Notes: generated by a model from the letters alone, not told the origin. Positions 17,816-27,059 are shown, counted from the stretch's first letter. The stretch is 64,000 nucleotides of DNA from Spirochaetes bacterium ADurb.Bin110 (GCA_002070755.1 MWDY01000176.1:1-64000); one strand, 5' to 3'. A program made the numbers and translations.

Positions 17816-18613
17816 ATGCTCACGCGAAATCTTGAGCAGGCGAGAGAAGCGTACAAACGCAGAGATCCAGAAGCTACGCGTCGTGCACACAGTCCCTCAC
17901 CGCCCCATCAAGCCGAGGAAAAGCACACGACAGCTCAAGGTAAATATCTTAAGAGTATAATATATGGCGGCCTCGATGGGACTATCACAACCTTTGCTGC
18001 TGCCGCAGGTATTGCGGGTGCTTCTCTATCCCCTGGAATAGTACTCATAGTAGGACTTGCTAACCTGCTTGCAGATGGACTCTCTATGTCGATAGGAGAT
18101 TACCTTTCATCTAAAAGTGAGGCTGAATACGAGGGCGCTGAACGAGCACGCGAAGAATGGGAAGTCGAGAATTATCCCGAAGGAGAAAAACTAGAACTCG
18201 AAGAAATTTATATGAGCAGAGGCATGTCCAAGGAAGATGCAAAAGCCGCGGTAGAAATTATCGCTAAAGATAAAAAAGCATGGGTCGATACCATGATGAT
18301 CGAAGAGCTTGGAATTATCCCCTCGGATGAATCACCCTTTGCAAACGCCATCGCAACTTTCATTTCTTTTGCCCTGTTTGGATTCATCCCTATTGCAGGC
18401 TATGTTTTGGCGCTTTTTATGCCTTCGCTCGATTCGATTCGTTTTCAGCTCGCCTGTATATTGACGGGAATAACGTTGTTCACACTCGGAGCATTGAAGA
18501 CAATTCTGACTGGAAAAAACTGGTTCAAGAGCGGCTTTGAAATGCTGCTAGTAGGAGGTGTTGCGGCTTCTGCTGCCTATCTCGTTGGTTTGGTATTAGG
18601 CGGATTAGCTTAA
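17816..18613 (+). CDS. VIT1/CCC1-family Fe2+/Mn2+ transporter
   Basis: 265 residues. Family pattern: first helix GGLDGTITTFAAAAGIAGA, second helix LANLLADGLSMSIGDYLSSKSE, a charged cytoplasmic metal-binding stretch rich in Glu (residues about 100-165), then three helices to the C-terminus. Eukaryotic relatives move iron or manganese across the vacuolar membrane; bacterial members are probably metal exporters in the inner membrane. AAGGAG precedes the ATG. mntP, another manganese exporter, lies 3 kb downstream. Confidence 0.88.
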   Translation: MLTRNLEQAREAYKRRDPEATRRAHSPSPPHQAEEKHTTAQGKYLKSIIYGGLDGTITTFAAAAGIAGASLSPGIVLIVGLANLLADGLSMSIGDYLSSKSEAEYEGAERAREEWEVENYPEGEKLELEEIYMSRGMSKEDAKAAVEIIAKDKKAWVDTMMIEELGIIPSDESPFANAIATFISFALFGFIPIAGYVLALFMPSLDSIRFQLACILTGITLFTLGALKTILTGKNWFKSGFEMLLVGGVAASAAYLVGLVLGGLA

Positions 18614-18645
18614 TATATTGCGGATTAATTAATTAGGAGGAAGTA

Positions 18646-19194
18646 ATGAAAACAGCCTGCATACTTCTTGCTGAAGGATTCGAAGAAGTCGAAGCCATAA
18701 CACCAGCCGATTATTTGCGCCGCGCAGGCATCGATGTCAGTATAGCTGGAATTGCTGGAAAGAGGGTCAGAGGTTGCCATGGTATCGTCATAGAAGCCGA
18801 CTCAGATCCAGAAGCGCTGGATAAAGACTATGATGCAATTGTGATTCCCGGCGGTATGCCCGGCGCTCGCAATCTCGCTAATAATGCTTTGGTTCGCAGT
18901 CTAATCATTCAGCATTATGAAAAAGGCAAGCTTATCGCTGCCATCTGTGCTTCTCCTTCTGTTGTACTCCATGCTGCCTGCAACCTGTTGCAAGGGAAAA
19001 AGTTTACTGGCTACCCGGGGACAGAGGATCAAATTAAAGGAGGTCATTTCTTTGCTGAACGAGTTGTTGTAGATGGCAACATAATCACTTCGCAAGGTCC
19101 TGGAACCGCTGATGAATTTGCGATTTCTATTATTTCGGTACTAGAAGGACCCCAAAAAGCGAATGAAGTCGTTCAGCATGCACTTCTAAAATGA
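18646..19194 (+). CDS. DJ-1/PfpI family protein
   Basis: 182 residues, with the DJ-1 superfamily flavodoxin-like fold: AEGFEEVEAITPAD at the N-terminus (conserved Glu), VIPGGMPGARNL, and the nucleophile elbow AAICASPSVVL with the reactive cysteine. Members act as glyoxalases, deglycases or chaperones; closest in form to YajL/ThiJ-type proteins. GGAGGAAG precedes the ATG. It follows the VIT gene by 32 bases and may be cotranscribed. Confidence 0.9.
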   Translation: MKTACILLAEGFEEVEAITPADYLRRAGIDVSIAGIAGKRVRGCHGIVIEADSDPEALDKDYDAIVIPGGMPGARNLANNALVRSLIIQHYEKGKLIAAICASPSVVLHAACNLLQGKKFTGYPGTEDQIKGGHFFAERVVVDGNIITSQGPGTADEFAISIISVLEGPQKANEVVQHALLK

Positions 19195-19362
19195 TCTTAT
19201 GTTTCAGCAGGATTACATGCAGTTGCCATGTTTCGCGTTGATAAAGACAGAGACAAAAATAAAGAAGCATTATCTGTTTTCGGCATTGTCCTATTTAAAT
19301 AAGGAATCATAAATTACGAGGAGCTCATCCAAGTCCCTCTAATCTATTCTAAAGGAGTTTTT

Positions 19363-19743
19363 ATGAATAAGGAATGCATTCAGGCAAAGACAGCGCCAGC
19401 TGCCATTGGCCCCTATAGCCATGCTATCCGTGTTGGTGACTTTGTTTTCTGTTCTGGCCAGCTAGGCATAGATCCCAGCACCGGTGATCTTGTCGAAGGC
19501 ATCGAAGCACAAACAAATCAAGCGCTTAGAAATCTTGCCTCCGTACTCGAAGCTTGCGGTTGTACGGTAGCCAATCTTGTAAAAACCACCATATTTCTCA
19601 AAGACATGAGCAGCTTTCCCAAGGTCAACGAAATATACGCGAGCTTTTTCGAGGGTGATTTTCCGGCACGCAGTGCAATACAAGTCGCAGCCCTTCCTAA
19701 AAATGCTCTAATTGAAATTGAAGCTATAGCCTACAAGCCATAA
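19363..19743 (+). CDS. ridA: RidA-family enamine/imine deaminase
   Basis: 126 residues, the usual RidA/YjgF length: GPYSHAIRVGDFVFCSGQLG, the conserved ARSAIQVAALPKNALIEIEAIA end with the catalytic Arg. It hydrolyses reactive 2-aminoacrylate and other enamines released by PLP enzymes. The next gene, 11 bases downstream, is a PLP beta-lyase of the MalY type that would release exactly such intermediates, so the pair makes functional sense. AAAGGAG precedes the ATG. Confidence 0.94.
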   Translation: MNKECIQAKTAPAAIGPYSHAIRVGDFVFCSGQLGIDPSTGDLVEGIEAQTNQALRNLASVLEACGCTVANLVKTTIFLKDMSSFPKVNEIYASFFEGDFPARSAIQVAALPKNALIEIEAIAYKP

Positions 19744-19754
19744 GGAGCCTCAGA

Positions 19755-20927
19755 ATGTATAACTTCGATACAATCGTAGATCGCATCAACACCTATAGCA
19801 TTAAGTGGGATATAGATGAGCTGCCAGAAGCTTGCAGAGATGCAATCCCTATGTGGATTGCAGACATGGATTTTGCTTGTTCTCCCGATATAGTAAAAGC
19901 AATCCAGACGCGTGCGGAACATCCAATATATGGTTACACAAAGCGTTCCGAAAATTACTATCAGTCCTTTATTGACTGGATGAGGCATCGCAATGGCTGG
20001 AGTATCGAAAAAGACTGGATACTATTTTCGCCAGGCGTCGTACCGGCACTCAATCTGGCTGTCCTTGCTTATACTCAGCCTGGCGATAAGGTTATCATAC
20101 AGCCGCCTGTCTATAATCCTTTTTCTGCTGCTGTGCTTAATAATTCCCGTCAACTAGTGGAAAATCCGCTTATCATTCGGGATGGACGGTACACCATGGA
20201 TTTTGAGGATCTCGAGCGCAAGATAGATCCTCAAACAAAACTTCTCATTCTCTGCAATCCGCATAATCCTGTAGGTCGAGTATGGACCAGAGGTGAACTT
20301 TCTGAGCTGATCGATATCTGTTCCTCTAGAAATATTCTCATCATCTCTGACGAAATACACTCCGACATTATTCTGGGGACGGAGGTTCATCGCTGCACAG
20401 CCAGCCTGTCAGACAGAGCAGCGGCTATTACCATCACCCTCACCGCGCCAAACAAGACCTTCAATCTTGCGGGCCTTCAGATTGCCAATATAGTTATCCC
20501 GAATAGCGAGCTTCGTAAGGCCTTTATGCAGCAAGCCACAAATATTGGCCTTAACCTAACCAATACCTTTGGCATGGTCGCGCAGGAAGCTGCATACACA
20601 AAAGGAGAACCCTGGCTTGAAGAGCTTCTATCATATCTCAAGGAGAACTACGCTACCCTAAAGAGTTTTATTGAAACACGCATGCCATCTCTCAAAGTCT
20701 TCCCGCTCGAAGGAACTTATTTGCCATGGCTCGACTGTCGCGGATTAGGACTCAGCGACTCCGAGCTCCAGGATCTATTCCTAAAAAAGGCAAAGCTTTG
20801 GCTCGATGATGGGACTATGTTTGGCACAGGTGGTTCAGGATTTATGCGCATCAATATAGCCTGTCCAAGAAGCTTGCTAATAAAAGCACTTGAACAGCTA
20901 GAAAATGCAATAAGGACCAACGCATAG
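19755..20927 (+). CDS. MalY/PatB-type cystathionine beta-lyase (PLP aminotransferase fold)
   Basis: 390 residues, class I/II aminotransferase fold: PMWIADMDFACSPDI N-terminal signature of the MalY/PatB group, CNPHNPVGRVW, SDEIHSDI and the PLP lysine in TAPNKTFNLAG. It probably cleaves cystathionine or cysteine, giving homocysteine or sulfide plus pyruvate and ammonia. It is cotranscribed with ridA. A dispersed-motif copy (20376-20385) encodes LGTEV directly after the SDEIHSDI segment. Confidence 0.88.
   Translation: MYNFDTIVDRINTYSIKWDIDELPEACRDAIPMWIADMDFACSPDIVKAIQTRAEHPIYGYTKRSENYYQSFIDWMRHRNGWSIEKDWILFSPGVVPALNLAVLAYTQPGDKVIIQPPVYNPFSAAVLNNSRQLVENPLIIRDGRYTMDFEDLERKIDPQTKLLILCNPHNPVGRVWTRGELSELIDICSSRNILIISDEIHSDIILGTEVHRCTASLSDRAAAITITLTAPNKTFNLAGLQIANIVIPNSELRKAFMQQATNIGLNLTNTFGMVAQEAAYTKGEPWLEELLSYLKENYATLKSFIETRMPSLKVFPLEGTYLPWLDCRGLGLSDSELQDLFLKKAKLWLDDGTMFGTGGSGFMRINIACPRSLLIKALEQLENAIRTNA
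20376..20385 (+). repeat. Dispersed motif GGGACGGAGG, inside the MalY-type gene
   Basis: Read as LGTEV just downstream of the conserved DEIHSD. It is in the minority orientation. Confidence 0.85.
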
Positions 20928-20966
20928 CATAAAGCATTTCTTTGCTATAGAATAAAGCCCTTCTTT

Positions 20967-21602
20967 ATGCTCACATATGTATTGGTTGGTTTTGCTCTAG
21001 CAGCCGATGCGTTTGCAGTCTCTGTTTCTGCAGCGGCTTGCGCAAATGCTTTGCCTCTCTTGATTGGCCTTCGCGCGGCATTTATGTTCGGCCTCTTTCA
21101 ATTCTTGATGCCACTTGCTGGCTGGTCTCTGGGTTCGGCATTCAGCGCTCTTATCCAGAATTACGACCACTGGATAGCCTTTGGACTACTGGCCATAGTG
21201 GGCAGCAAAATGCTCTATGAGGCTATTCATATACAAAGAAAATCAAACTGCATTGATACAGAAAACAGTTCCACTGCAAAAGCCACAACGATTGCTGGCA
21301 TAAATCATGGTGCAAATGCTGCTGCTAACGGGATTATGAAGCTTAATACATTACTAGTGCTTGCTTTTGCTACAAGCATCGATGCAATGGCTGTAGGGCT
21401 ATCCTATAATCTTCTTGGTATGCCAATCATGCTACCAAGCTTTATAATCGGTACGATTACCTTTATCGTATGTATAATCGGAATCGAATTTGGCAGGCGG
21501 CTTAGGAAACTAATTCAAAATTGTGCAGAAATAGTCGGAGGCAGCATTCTCATCATTATCGGATTTAGAATCCTAATTGACCACATCATAAAAGGGACTT
21601 AA
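20967..21602 (+). CDS. mntP: Manganese efflux pump MntP
   Basis: 211 residues with six predicted membrane segments and the duplicated signatures of the DUF204/MntP family: ALAADAFAVSVSAA near the N-terminus and FATSIDAMAVGLSY in the second half, each with the conserved Asp. It exports Mn2+ across the inner membrane. It is about 25 residues longer than E. coli MntP, with a polar insert near residues 90-110. No yybP-type riboswitch fits in the 39-base upstream gap. Confidence 0.9.
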   Translation: MLTYVLVGFALAADAFAVSVSAAACANALPLLIGLRAAFMFGLFQFLMPLAGWSLGSAFSALIQNYDHWIAFGLLAIVGSKMLYEAIHIQRKSNCIDTENSSTAKATTIAGINHGANAAANGIMKLNTLLVLAFATSIDAMAVGLSYNLLGMPIMLPSFIIGTITFIVCIIGIEFGRRLRKLIQNCAEIVGGSILIIIGFRILIDHIIKGT

Positions 21603-21705
21603 TGTAATAAAAGAGCATAATTCTTATGGAAGGATTTTATAAAGTAACCTTCTAAGAGAGCTCTTTTGCAGATTTTTTGCAAATTCATCTCAAGAGGAGG
21701 TTTCT

Positions 21706-22380
21706 ATGGAGACTTCTTCAAATCATCTGTCTTATTCACAAATTCAGTCTTACGATGAGATTAAGGCGAACGAAGTCTATTGCCTTCAAAATCCAGGCGG
21801 CGTGATCTTCCTTTGCACGCGCGGCTCTGTCTCTAATTCTGAAACCTCCGTCCCTCATAGCCCCATCCCTCGAGATTCTGTTTCCATTGGCTCTACCTCC
21901 GTCCCTCAAACCTCCGTCCCTCAAAATTACCACAATCTACCCCAGCGCTATGATTTTGCACCGCTTGCTTGGTGCATCCCCTACGAATACGAGCCGGTGA
22001 GCAAGCTGATTATTGTCTGCGACACTTCACACAAGACTTTCCATGATGTCAAGGAGAATAGCGTATTTGCGATCGCCTTCCCCTCATTCGAGATGCGATC
22101 TCTTATCCAGCATGCTGGCTCGGTGAGCGGATTCGATGTTGATAAATTCGATCATTTTCATGTGCCTCATTTTTGTGCAAAAACGATCGATGTTCGCATT
22201 CCTGAAGGAGTTGTGGGCTGGATGGAATGCTCTCTCGAACGAATTATAATAGAAGGAACATCGGGTATTTTGCTGGGCGCCGTCATCAAAGCATTCGCCA
22301 TTGCTGAAAGCTGGAAACACCGGATACATTATCTGAACGATCCAATCTGGTATAAACCGGGTGATTTGATATCTGAATAA
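21706..22380 (+). CDS. Flavin reductase-like (FMN-binding split barrel) protein with a motif-built insert
   Basis: 224 residues. From about residue 75 the sequence resembles the flavin reductase-like family: DFAPLAWCIPYEYEPVSKLIIVC, NSVFAIAFPS, and a final MECSLERIIIEG/ GAVIKAFAIAE. Residues about 45-80 form a Ser/Pro-rich stretch built around three TSVP units, each encoded by a dispersed-motif copy, so the insert seems to have grown by repeat gain. AGGAGG precedes the ATG. The substrate is unknown; it may bind FMN in the cytoplasm. Confidence 0.75.
   Translation: METSSNHLSYSQIQSYDEIKANEVYCLQNPGGVIFLCTRGSVSNSETSVPHSPIPRDSVSIGSTSVPQTSVPQNYHNLPQRYDFAPLAWCIPYEYEPVSKLIIVCDTSHKTFHDVKENSVFAIAFPSFEMRSLIQHAGSVSGFDVDKFDHFHVPHFCAKTIDVRIPEGVVGWMECSLERIIIEGTSGILLGAVIKAFAIAESWKHRIHYLNDPIWYKPGDLISE
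21845..21922 (+). repeat. Cluster of three dispersed motifs CCTCCGTCCCTC inside one gene
   Basis: Copies at 21845-21856, 21896-21907 and 21911-21922 are all in the same frame (TSVP plus His or Gln). A degenerate fourth, CCCCATCCCTC, lies at 21861-21871. It is the densest cluster in the window. Confidence 0.9.
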
Positions 22381-22462
22381 TAACTGGAGAGCCGAATATA
22401 GAATAAGGATTAGGAGCAAAGACCAAATAATAATGGTCAAAGAATAAGGAGGTTTTTGACTT

Positions 22463-23608
22463 ATGAAAAAAAGACTGCTTGCTTTATCGATCGTATTTTT
22501 GTGCGCTTCTCTGACCGTGGTATTCGCAATACCAGGTATTAGCTTTTCTGTGAATAGCATCAAGACAAATGGTGACATAATCGCAGGAATACCGATACCT
22601 ACGGGAGCAGACATTGGCCTTGAAGTCCCTCTTGGTTCTGGTTTGTATTCGGTGACCTTTCGAGCAGCAGGTGGTTACGAATCGAGAATGATCCTGCGCA
22701 ATGCTGCAACCTCCGTCCCCATTGTTGCCCCATCAGCAATCGACAACACAAATCGATTCTTCTGGACAAATGCTATGGCAGAAATTGGCGTCCGGCGCTA
22801 TCTAGTCCGCGAGGAGATTGGCGGAAAAAATATATGGCTTTTCGGACTCGCTCGAGGTCGATACGAAGATAATGCCACAAGCTTCCCAACTACAGTTTTT
22901 GCTGATGCTCAAGGCATGCAATCGATCTCCGCAATGTTGGGCATTGCTCACGATTCTACTTTTTGGCAAGAACCCAATCGAAAGGTTGGCTGGTATGCTG
23001 AATTTTCCATGGAATACAGCCCAACATTTGCTAACTTCGCTAGCGCCCAGATGGATTTTGGCCGCTTCAATCTGACCACGGAAGGCCTTATCCCACTCAC
23101 TCCAGAAGCGGGAACGCTGCGAAATCCTTCTATGATGGCCCCATATATTGTGCTTTATGGCGTAGGGGACTATGCAGTTGGTTCGCATATTCCTCACGAG
23201 ATTCTGACAAGTTTCGGAGGGATCAAGGGAACCAAGGGGCTTGGCGACATGGTTCGAGGAGCTCAGCCCTGGGGCTATGAAGCGCCGATAAAAGGCTATG
23301 CAAGTGTGGAATTGCGTTTCCCTGACCAATCGATCCTAGAGAATTTTGCGCTATATCCTATTGGATATCTATTTGGAGACATAGGTGCTTATGGTGGGTT
23401 ATATGACAAACCTTTGGGTATGAGCTTTTTAGACAATTCGGGAGTCATTGCATCAGCAGGTGCCGGGGTCTCTCTATCGATTCAGAATTATCTATGGCTC
23501 GGCGCTTATGCTGGCTGGCGCTGGCCAATTATCGATCCTCTAGCCTCGACTTATTACTCAAGACCTAGCGGCTTTTTTTGGGGGATTACCTTTGCAGCGC
23601 ATTATTAA
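22463..23608 (+). CDS. Predicted outer-membrane beta-barrel protein, unrecognised family
   Basis: 381 residues. A clear signal peptide occupies residues 1-23 (KKR start, hydrophobic core, VFA cleavage). The mature part alternates aromatic and polar residues as in beta strands, is Gly/Tyr-rich, and ends in WGITFAAHY, a terminal-aromatic end typical of outer-membrane barrels. An AAGGAGG site lies 14 bases before the ATG. A dispersed-motif copy (22710-22720, ATSVPI) lies in an early loop. Function is unknown; a treponeme-type surface protein is inferred. Confidence 0.65.
   Translation: MKKRLLALSIVFLCASLTVVFAIPGISFSVNSIKTNGDIIAGIPIPTGADIGLEVPLGSGLYSVTFRAAGGYESRMILRNAATSVPIVAPSAIDNTNRFFWTNAMAEIGVRRYLVREEIGGKNIWLFGLARGRYEDNATSFPTTVFADAQGMQSISAMLGIAHDSTFWQEPNRKVGWYAEFSMEYSPTFANFASAQMDFGRFNLTTEGLIPLTPEAGTLRNPSMMAPYIVLYGVGDYAVGSHIPHEILTSFGGIKGTKGLGDMVRGAQPWGYEAPIKGYASVELRFPDQSILENFALYPIGYLFGDIGAYGGLYDKPLGMSFLDNSGVIASAGAGVSLSIQNYLWLGAYAGWRWPIIDPLASTYYSRPSGFFWGITFAAHY
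22710..22720 (+). repeat. Dispersed motif CCTCCGTCCCC, inside the barrel protein gene
   Basis: Read as ATSVPI, in a probable loop of the barrel. Confidence 0.85.
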
Positions 23609-23691
23609 AGCAAGCCTAAGTGCCTGGAAATCTTAAACCAGGAAAAGTAAATAATCGTGCTTCTCAACATCTAATTTGAGGTGGGTTTGTA

Positions 23692-24648
23692 ATGGAGATG
23701 AAAAAGCGCTGTCTGTCGAAATGCAAAACTTCTTTCATAATAGTAGTCTTCGTTGCAATACTCGCTTTTTCCATTCAGAGTCTTTGCGCACAAAATCAAG
23801 ATCCTATCCCTGACTCCCCCATAATTCGCATTGCGACATGGAATGTTAAAGACTGCAGCGCCATTAATCAAAAAACAAAAGAAACATTTCTACTTCACCC
23901 TTTTATTGCCGAGGCCATAAAAGGAGCAAGAATCGATGTCATTGCCTTTCAGGAAATCCAAATTGAGGGGCGCAAAGGAGCAGATATCACATTCTTGCAA
24001 GATGCATTGCAAGAAATTGGCTGGCCCATGCCAAATGTTGCATGGGCTAGAAGCCCACAGAATGATGATCTTGCAATCTTCTCTCGATTTCCTATCAGTG
24101 AATTCCGAATGATTCTCGATCCCTCCAGAGAGCCTTGGCCTCGCCCTGTCTTGGAAACATGCATCGATATAGGAGATGGGTGCTTTTATCTATATACCGC
24201 CCACTTCAAGGCTTATGATGATCAAAAATCGCTTTCTGTACGCCTAGCCCAAGCTCAAGCGCTAGTTTCGCATCTCAGGAAGCACTTTGGACAATCGATA
24301 AGAGAAGCAGCGATCATTTTAGCCGGCGATTTCAACACCGTCTTGCCCTACGATATGCAGTCTAAAACAGGTACTATCGATCTGCTTCGGTTGCGAGATA
24401 ATGAAGATCCTACAGATGATTTTTTGAGCCTCAACCTTGAGTGGCTTTACTTCAATCCAACCTACAAATCGAAATCTTACGCAAGTATAACAGACCATAT
24501 CATTGTTTCGCCACTTCTTGCAGCAAAAGCCGATAGAAATTCTATCGAGATTATCGATCCGCCTCCTGCCGATAAAGGTTTTTCATTATCAGACCACAAA
24601 ATACTTGTGTTTGACCTCGATTCCAAGTGGCTATTTATAGAGAGATGA
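23692..24648 (+). CDS. Exported endonuclease/exonuclease/phosphatase (EEP) family protein
   Basis: 318 residues; signal peptide of about 34 residues ending near SLCAQ. EEP catalytic motifs in order: RIATWNVKD (Asn), IDVIAFQEIQ (metal Glu), YTAHFKA (His), LAGDFNTV (Asp/Asn), ITDHIIVSP and LSDHKILV (final Asp-His). These fit a Mg2+-dependent phosphodiesterase of the DNase I-like superfamily, possibly an extracytoplasmic nuclease or lipid phosphatase. All catalytic residues appear present. The exact substrate is unknown. Confidence 0.82.
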   Translation: MEMKKRCLSKCKTSFIIVVFVAILAFSIQSLCAQNQDPIPDSPIIRIATWNVKDCSAINQKTKETFLLHPFIAEAIKGARIDVIAFQEIQIEGRKGADITFLQDALQEIGWPMPNVAWARSPQNDDLAIFSRFPISEFRMILDPSREPWPRPVLETCIDIGDGCFYLYTAHFKAYDDQKSLSVRLAQAQALVSHLRKHFGQSIREAAIILAGDFNTVLPYDMQSKTGTIDLLRLRDNEDPTDDFLSLNLEWLYFNPTYKSKSYASITDHIIVSPLLAAKADRNSIEIIDPPPADKGFSLSDHKILVFDLDSKWLFIER

Positions 24649-24763
24649 GCTAGATTCCAAATACCAAATTTGTGCTATGGCTATGATTTTGCCTATATTT
24701 GTTTGAAATCATAAAAAAAGCACCCCGAAAGGCACCAAAAAACCGGAAGGCTCGATAAAAAAT

Positions 24764-24846
24764 TGCCGGCAGTGGGACTTGAACCCACACGCTCTTGCAA
24801 GCAGCAGATTTTGAGTCTACCGTGTATGCCATTTCACCATGCCGGC
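24764..24846 (-). tRNA. tRNA-Leu (anticodon CAA)
   Basis: 83 bases on the minus strand. The acceptor stem GCCGGCA pairs with TGCCGGC; the anticodon stem GTAGA/TCTGC encloses the loop CTCAAAA, giving anticodon CAA. A class II long variable arm (TGCTTGCAAGAGCGT) and the T arm GTGGG-TTCAAGT-CCCAC complete a normal leucine tRNA. The CCA end is not encoded in full. No integrase gene or att duplication is seen beside it. Confidence 0.93.
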
Positions 24847-24862
24847 ATAAAGAATATGGCGT

Positions 24863-24892
24863 ATTTTGCCGTAGGATGCCTTTGAGAGTCAA
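24863..24892 (-). promoter_or_regulatory. Possible promoter for tRNA-Leu
   Basis: On the minus strand TTGACT (24887-24892) is followed after 18 bases by CAAAAT (24863-24868), placing a start about 10 bases before the tRNA. The -10 is weak. Confidence 0.4.
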
Positions 24893-25013
24893 GTGCGTTT
24901 AGTAACTCAAATTTTTGGCATAATCTATCATGATCAATTAAGATGGTGCTCGATGACTTTGTGCAAAGTAATCAATTCAGCTCATATTCCCTCATGATAA
25001 AATCTAACCCCAG

Positions 25014-25063
25014 GGGTGCACGACAAATTTGTGCAAAGATAGCTAAGCAGCATTTCTTCGAGC
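25014..25063 (+). repeat. Dispersed 50-bp repeat, copy 1
   Basis: It begins GGGTGCACGACAAATTTGTG and matches 63911-63960 at 42 of 50 positions, with seven of eight differences being transitions. It contains the palindrome ACAAATTTGT. It lies 115-165 bases upstream of speD. No known element is recognised. Confidence 0.7.
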
Positions 25064-25177
25064 CAAGAACAACCTTTACCCTATATTGTAAATAAGGTAT
25101 AATAATTAAATATGCGAAGGACACAGATGCCAACGCAGCCGCCTTAGGGCTGAACACAGAGAGGGAGGACTGTTTAG

Positions 25178-26077
25178 TTGGTCCGACGAGTCAAAGGGAG
25201 GACTATCAAGCTCCAAGGTTTCAATAACCTAACTAAGTCGCTTAGTTTCAATATTTACGATGTTTGCTATGCAAGATCCCGCGATTCTCAGATCAGCTAT
25301 CTCGAGTACATAGATGAGGAATACAATTCAAAGCGTCTAGAAAATATCGTTGAAGATGTAACTCAGATCATCAATGCGAAACTTGTAAGCATTTCTACGC
25401 AGGACTATGAACCACGCGGCGCAAGCGTAGTCGCGCTGATAAACGAAGAAAATTCTATTCAGCAGGAGCCATCGAAGCCTCGGCTTTTCGATCATGCAGA
25501 GGAATTGCTGGATACTATAGAAATCAAAGATCAAGAGTTCCCCCTCGATGAGCTGGAAAAGCAAGCATCCAATGCCCCCAGCGTCGTAGGCCATCTCGAT
25601 AAAAGCCATATAGCCATCCACACCTACCCCGAATATCATCATCTGACCGGTCTTGCATCCTTCCGTGTGGATATCGATATATCGACCTGTGGCATGATAT
25701 CTCCTCTCTCAGCATTGAATTATCTTATCGAAAACTTCGATTCAGAAGTTGTCATCATAGACTATCGAATTCGCGGCTTTACAAGAGATACAAAAGGACG
25801 AAAAATTTTTCTTGATCATGACATCAACTCTATTCAAGATTATATCGATCAAGAAATATCTAGCCGCTACATCGCTTACGACATAAATTTAATTTCTGAG
25901 AATAACTTCCACACAAAAATGCGCAAAAAAGAAATTCGCCTCAAAGATTTTCTTTTTGGCGATGAAGTCAAGAACCTATCGGCCAAAGAAAAAAACCGTA
26001 TTAAGCGCGCTCTCATTCATGAGATACAGGAAATATTCGAGTGCCAAAATCTCGAGATGCGCAGCGGCAGAATCTGA
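25178..26077 (+). CDS. speD: S-adenosylmethionine decarboxylase, proenzyme (E. coli SpeD type)
   Basis: 299 residues starting at a TTG (25178) with GGGAGGA eight bases upstream. The autocleavage site LDKSHIAIHTYPE (pyruvoyl-forming Ser) and DISTCGMISPLSALNYL are diagnostic. The enzyme yields decarboxylated SAM for spermidine synthesis. It is slightly longer than E. coli SpeD (264), the extra lying between residues 90 and 130 before the cleavage site. It forms an operon with speE, 52 bases downstream. Confidence 0.93.
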   Translation: MVRRVKGRTIKLQGFNNLTKSLSFNIYDVCYARSRDSQISYLEYIDEEYNSKRLENIVEDVTQIINAKLVSISTQDYEPRGASVVALINEENSIQQEPSKPRLFDHAEELLDTIEIKDQEFPLDELEKQASNAPSVVGHLDKSHIAIHTYPEYHHLTGLASFRVDIDISTCGMISPLSALNYLIENFDSEVVIIDYRIRGFTRDTKGRKIFLDHDINSIQDYIDQEISSRYIAYDINLISENNFHTKMRKKEIRLKDFLFGDEVKNLSAKEKNRIKRALIHEIQEIFECQNLEMRSGRI

Positions 26078-26129
26078 AAAGTCGATATTTATCGGAAAAA
26101 GATATTACTCTCAATAAGGAGGAAATTGC

Positions 26130-27059
26130 ATGCGCACCATAATAGAGCATAATAATCCGCATTGTGGCTTTTTTTATGAAATAGGTTCCGTAATTGTTCA
26201 TCGCAAGAGTAAATGGCAAGATATCGAGCTTGCTGAAAGTCCTGAATTCGGAAAGGTCTTGCTTCTCGATGGAATCACGCAAGTCGGCTTCAAGGGCGAA
26301 GAGCGTTATCATGAGACTCTAGTCATTCCAGCCATGATCGCTCATCCAGATGCGAGGAAAGTTCTCATTATAGGTGGCGGCGATGGTTGCGTTCTTAGAG
26401 AAGTGCTGGCATTCAAAGGTGTCAGACAGGTTGTAATGGTCGATATTGATTCCGAGGTCATATCGATCAGTAAGGAGTATCTGACAGAATTGAATAAGAA
26501 AGCCTTTGAAGATTCCCGACTCATGCTCGAAATCGGCGATGGCAGGGCTTTTGTAGAGCAATGTCCTGATAATTCTTTCGATGTTGTGATTATGGATATG
26601 ACCGATCCTTTCGGCCCTTCCGAGCGGCTCTATAGCAAAGAATTCTTCATGCAAGTTCAACGAATATTGAAGGGTCCGGAAGGCATATTTGCAATGCACG
26701 GTGAATCAACCATCGCAAGGCCTATAGGCTGGGCATGTATCTATAGGACTCTTAAAGATGTCTTCCATATAGTCCGCACTGCCTTTGCTTTCGTACCCAT
26801 GTATGGGACTCTGTGGTCCTTTCAGTTTTCCTCTGATGCGACAGATCTTCTTACCTTCTCGAATCCGATAATAAAATCAATGGATGAGCTAGAGGCCCGC
26901 ATTGCAGAAAAGCGTTCTGAAGAGCCTCGTTTTGCTAAAGCTGCCATGTGGCCTTCTCTCTTTGCAAAAGACCCTACAGCAAAGGCAGCTCTTAGTTTTC
27001 CTCAATCATGCGTAATAACAGATAGCGAGCCGCATTTTCCTGATGCTTTTGAGCCCTGA
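26130..27059 (+). CDS. speE: Spermidine synthase
   Basis: 309 residues: LLLDGITQVGFKGEERYHETL, the Rossmann glycine loop VLIIGGGDGCVLREVL, VDIDSEVI and the catalytic MDMTDPFGPSERLYS segment. It transfers the aminopropyl group from decarboxylated SAM to putrescine. AAGGAGG precedes the ATG. With speD it forms a complete two-gene spermidine module; ornithine or arginine decarboxylase is not in this window. Confidence 0.94.
   Translation: MRTIIEHNNPHCGFFYEIGSVIVHRKSKWQDIELAESPEFGKVLLLDGITQVGFKGEERYHETLVIPAMIAHPDARKVLIIGGGDGCVLREVLAFKGVRQVVMVDIDSEVISISKEYLTELNKKAFEDSRLMLEIGDGRAFVEQCPDNSFDVVIMDMTDPFGPSERLYSKEFFMQVQRILKGPEGIFAMHGESTIARPIGWACIYRTLKDVFHIVRTAFAFVPMYGTLWSFQFSSDATDLLTFSNPIIKSMDELEARIAEKRSEEPRFAKAAMWPSLFAKDPTAKAALSFPQSCVITDSEPHFPDAFEP

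Larger units (their letters stand above)
24847..25177. other. Spacer between tRNA-Leu and speD
   Basis: 331 bases holding the likely tRNA promoter, a dispersed 50-base repeat (25014-25063; second copy at 63911-63960) and an extra CTTTGTGCAAAG palindrome at 24958-24969. No gene is seen. Confidence 0.7.

Noticed and set aside
24722..24760. Terminator after tRNA-Leu
   Set aside because: There is a T run on the minus strand, but the preceding GCACC elements are direct repeats, not a stable stem.
24764..24846. tRNA-Leu as an integration site
   Set aside because: No integrase, no duplicated tRNA 3' end, and flanking genes look like core genome.
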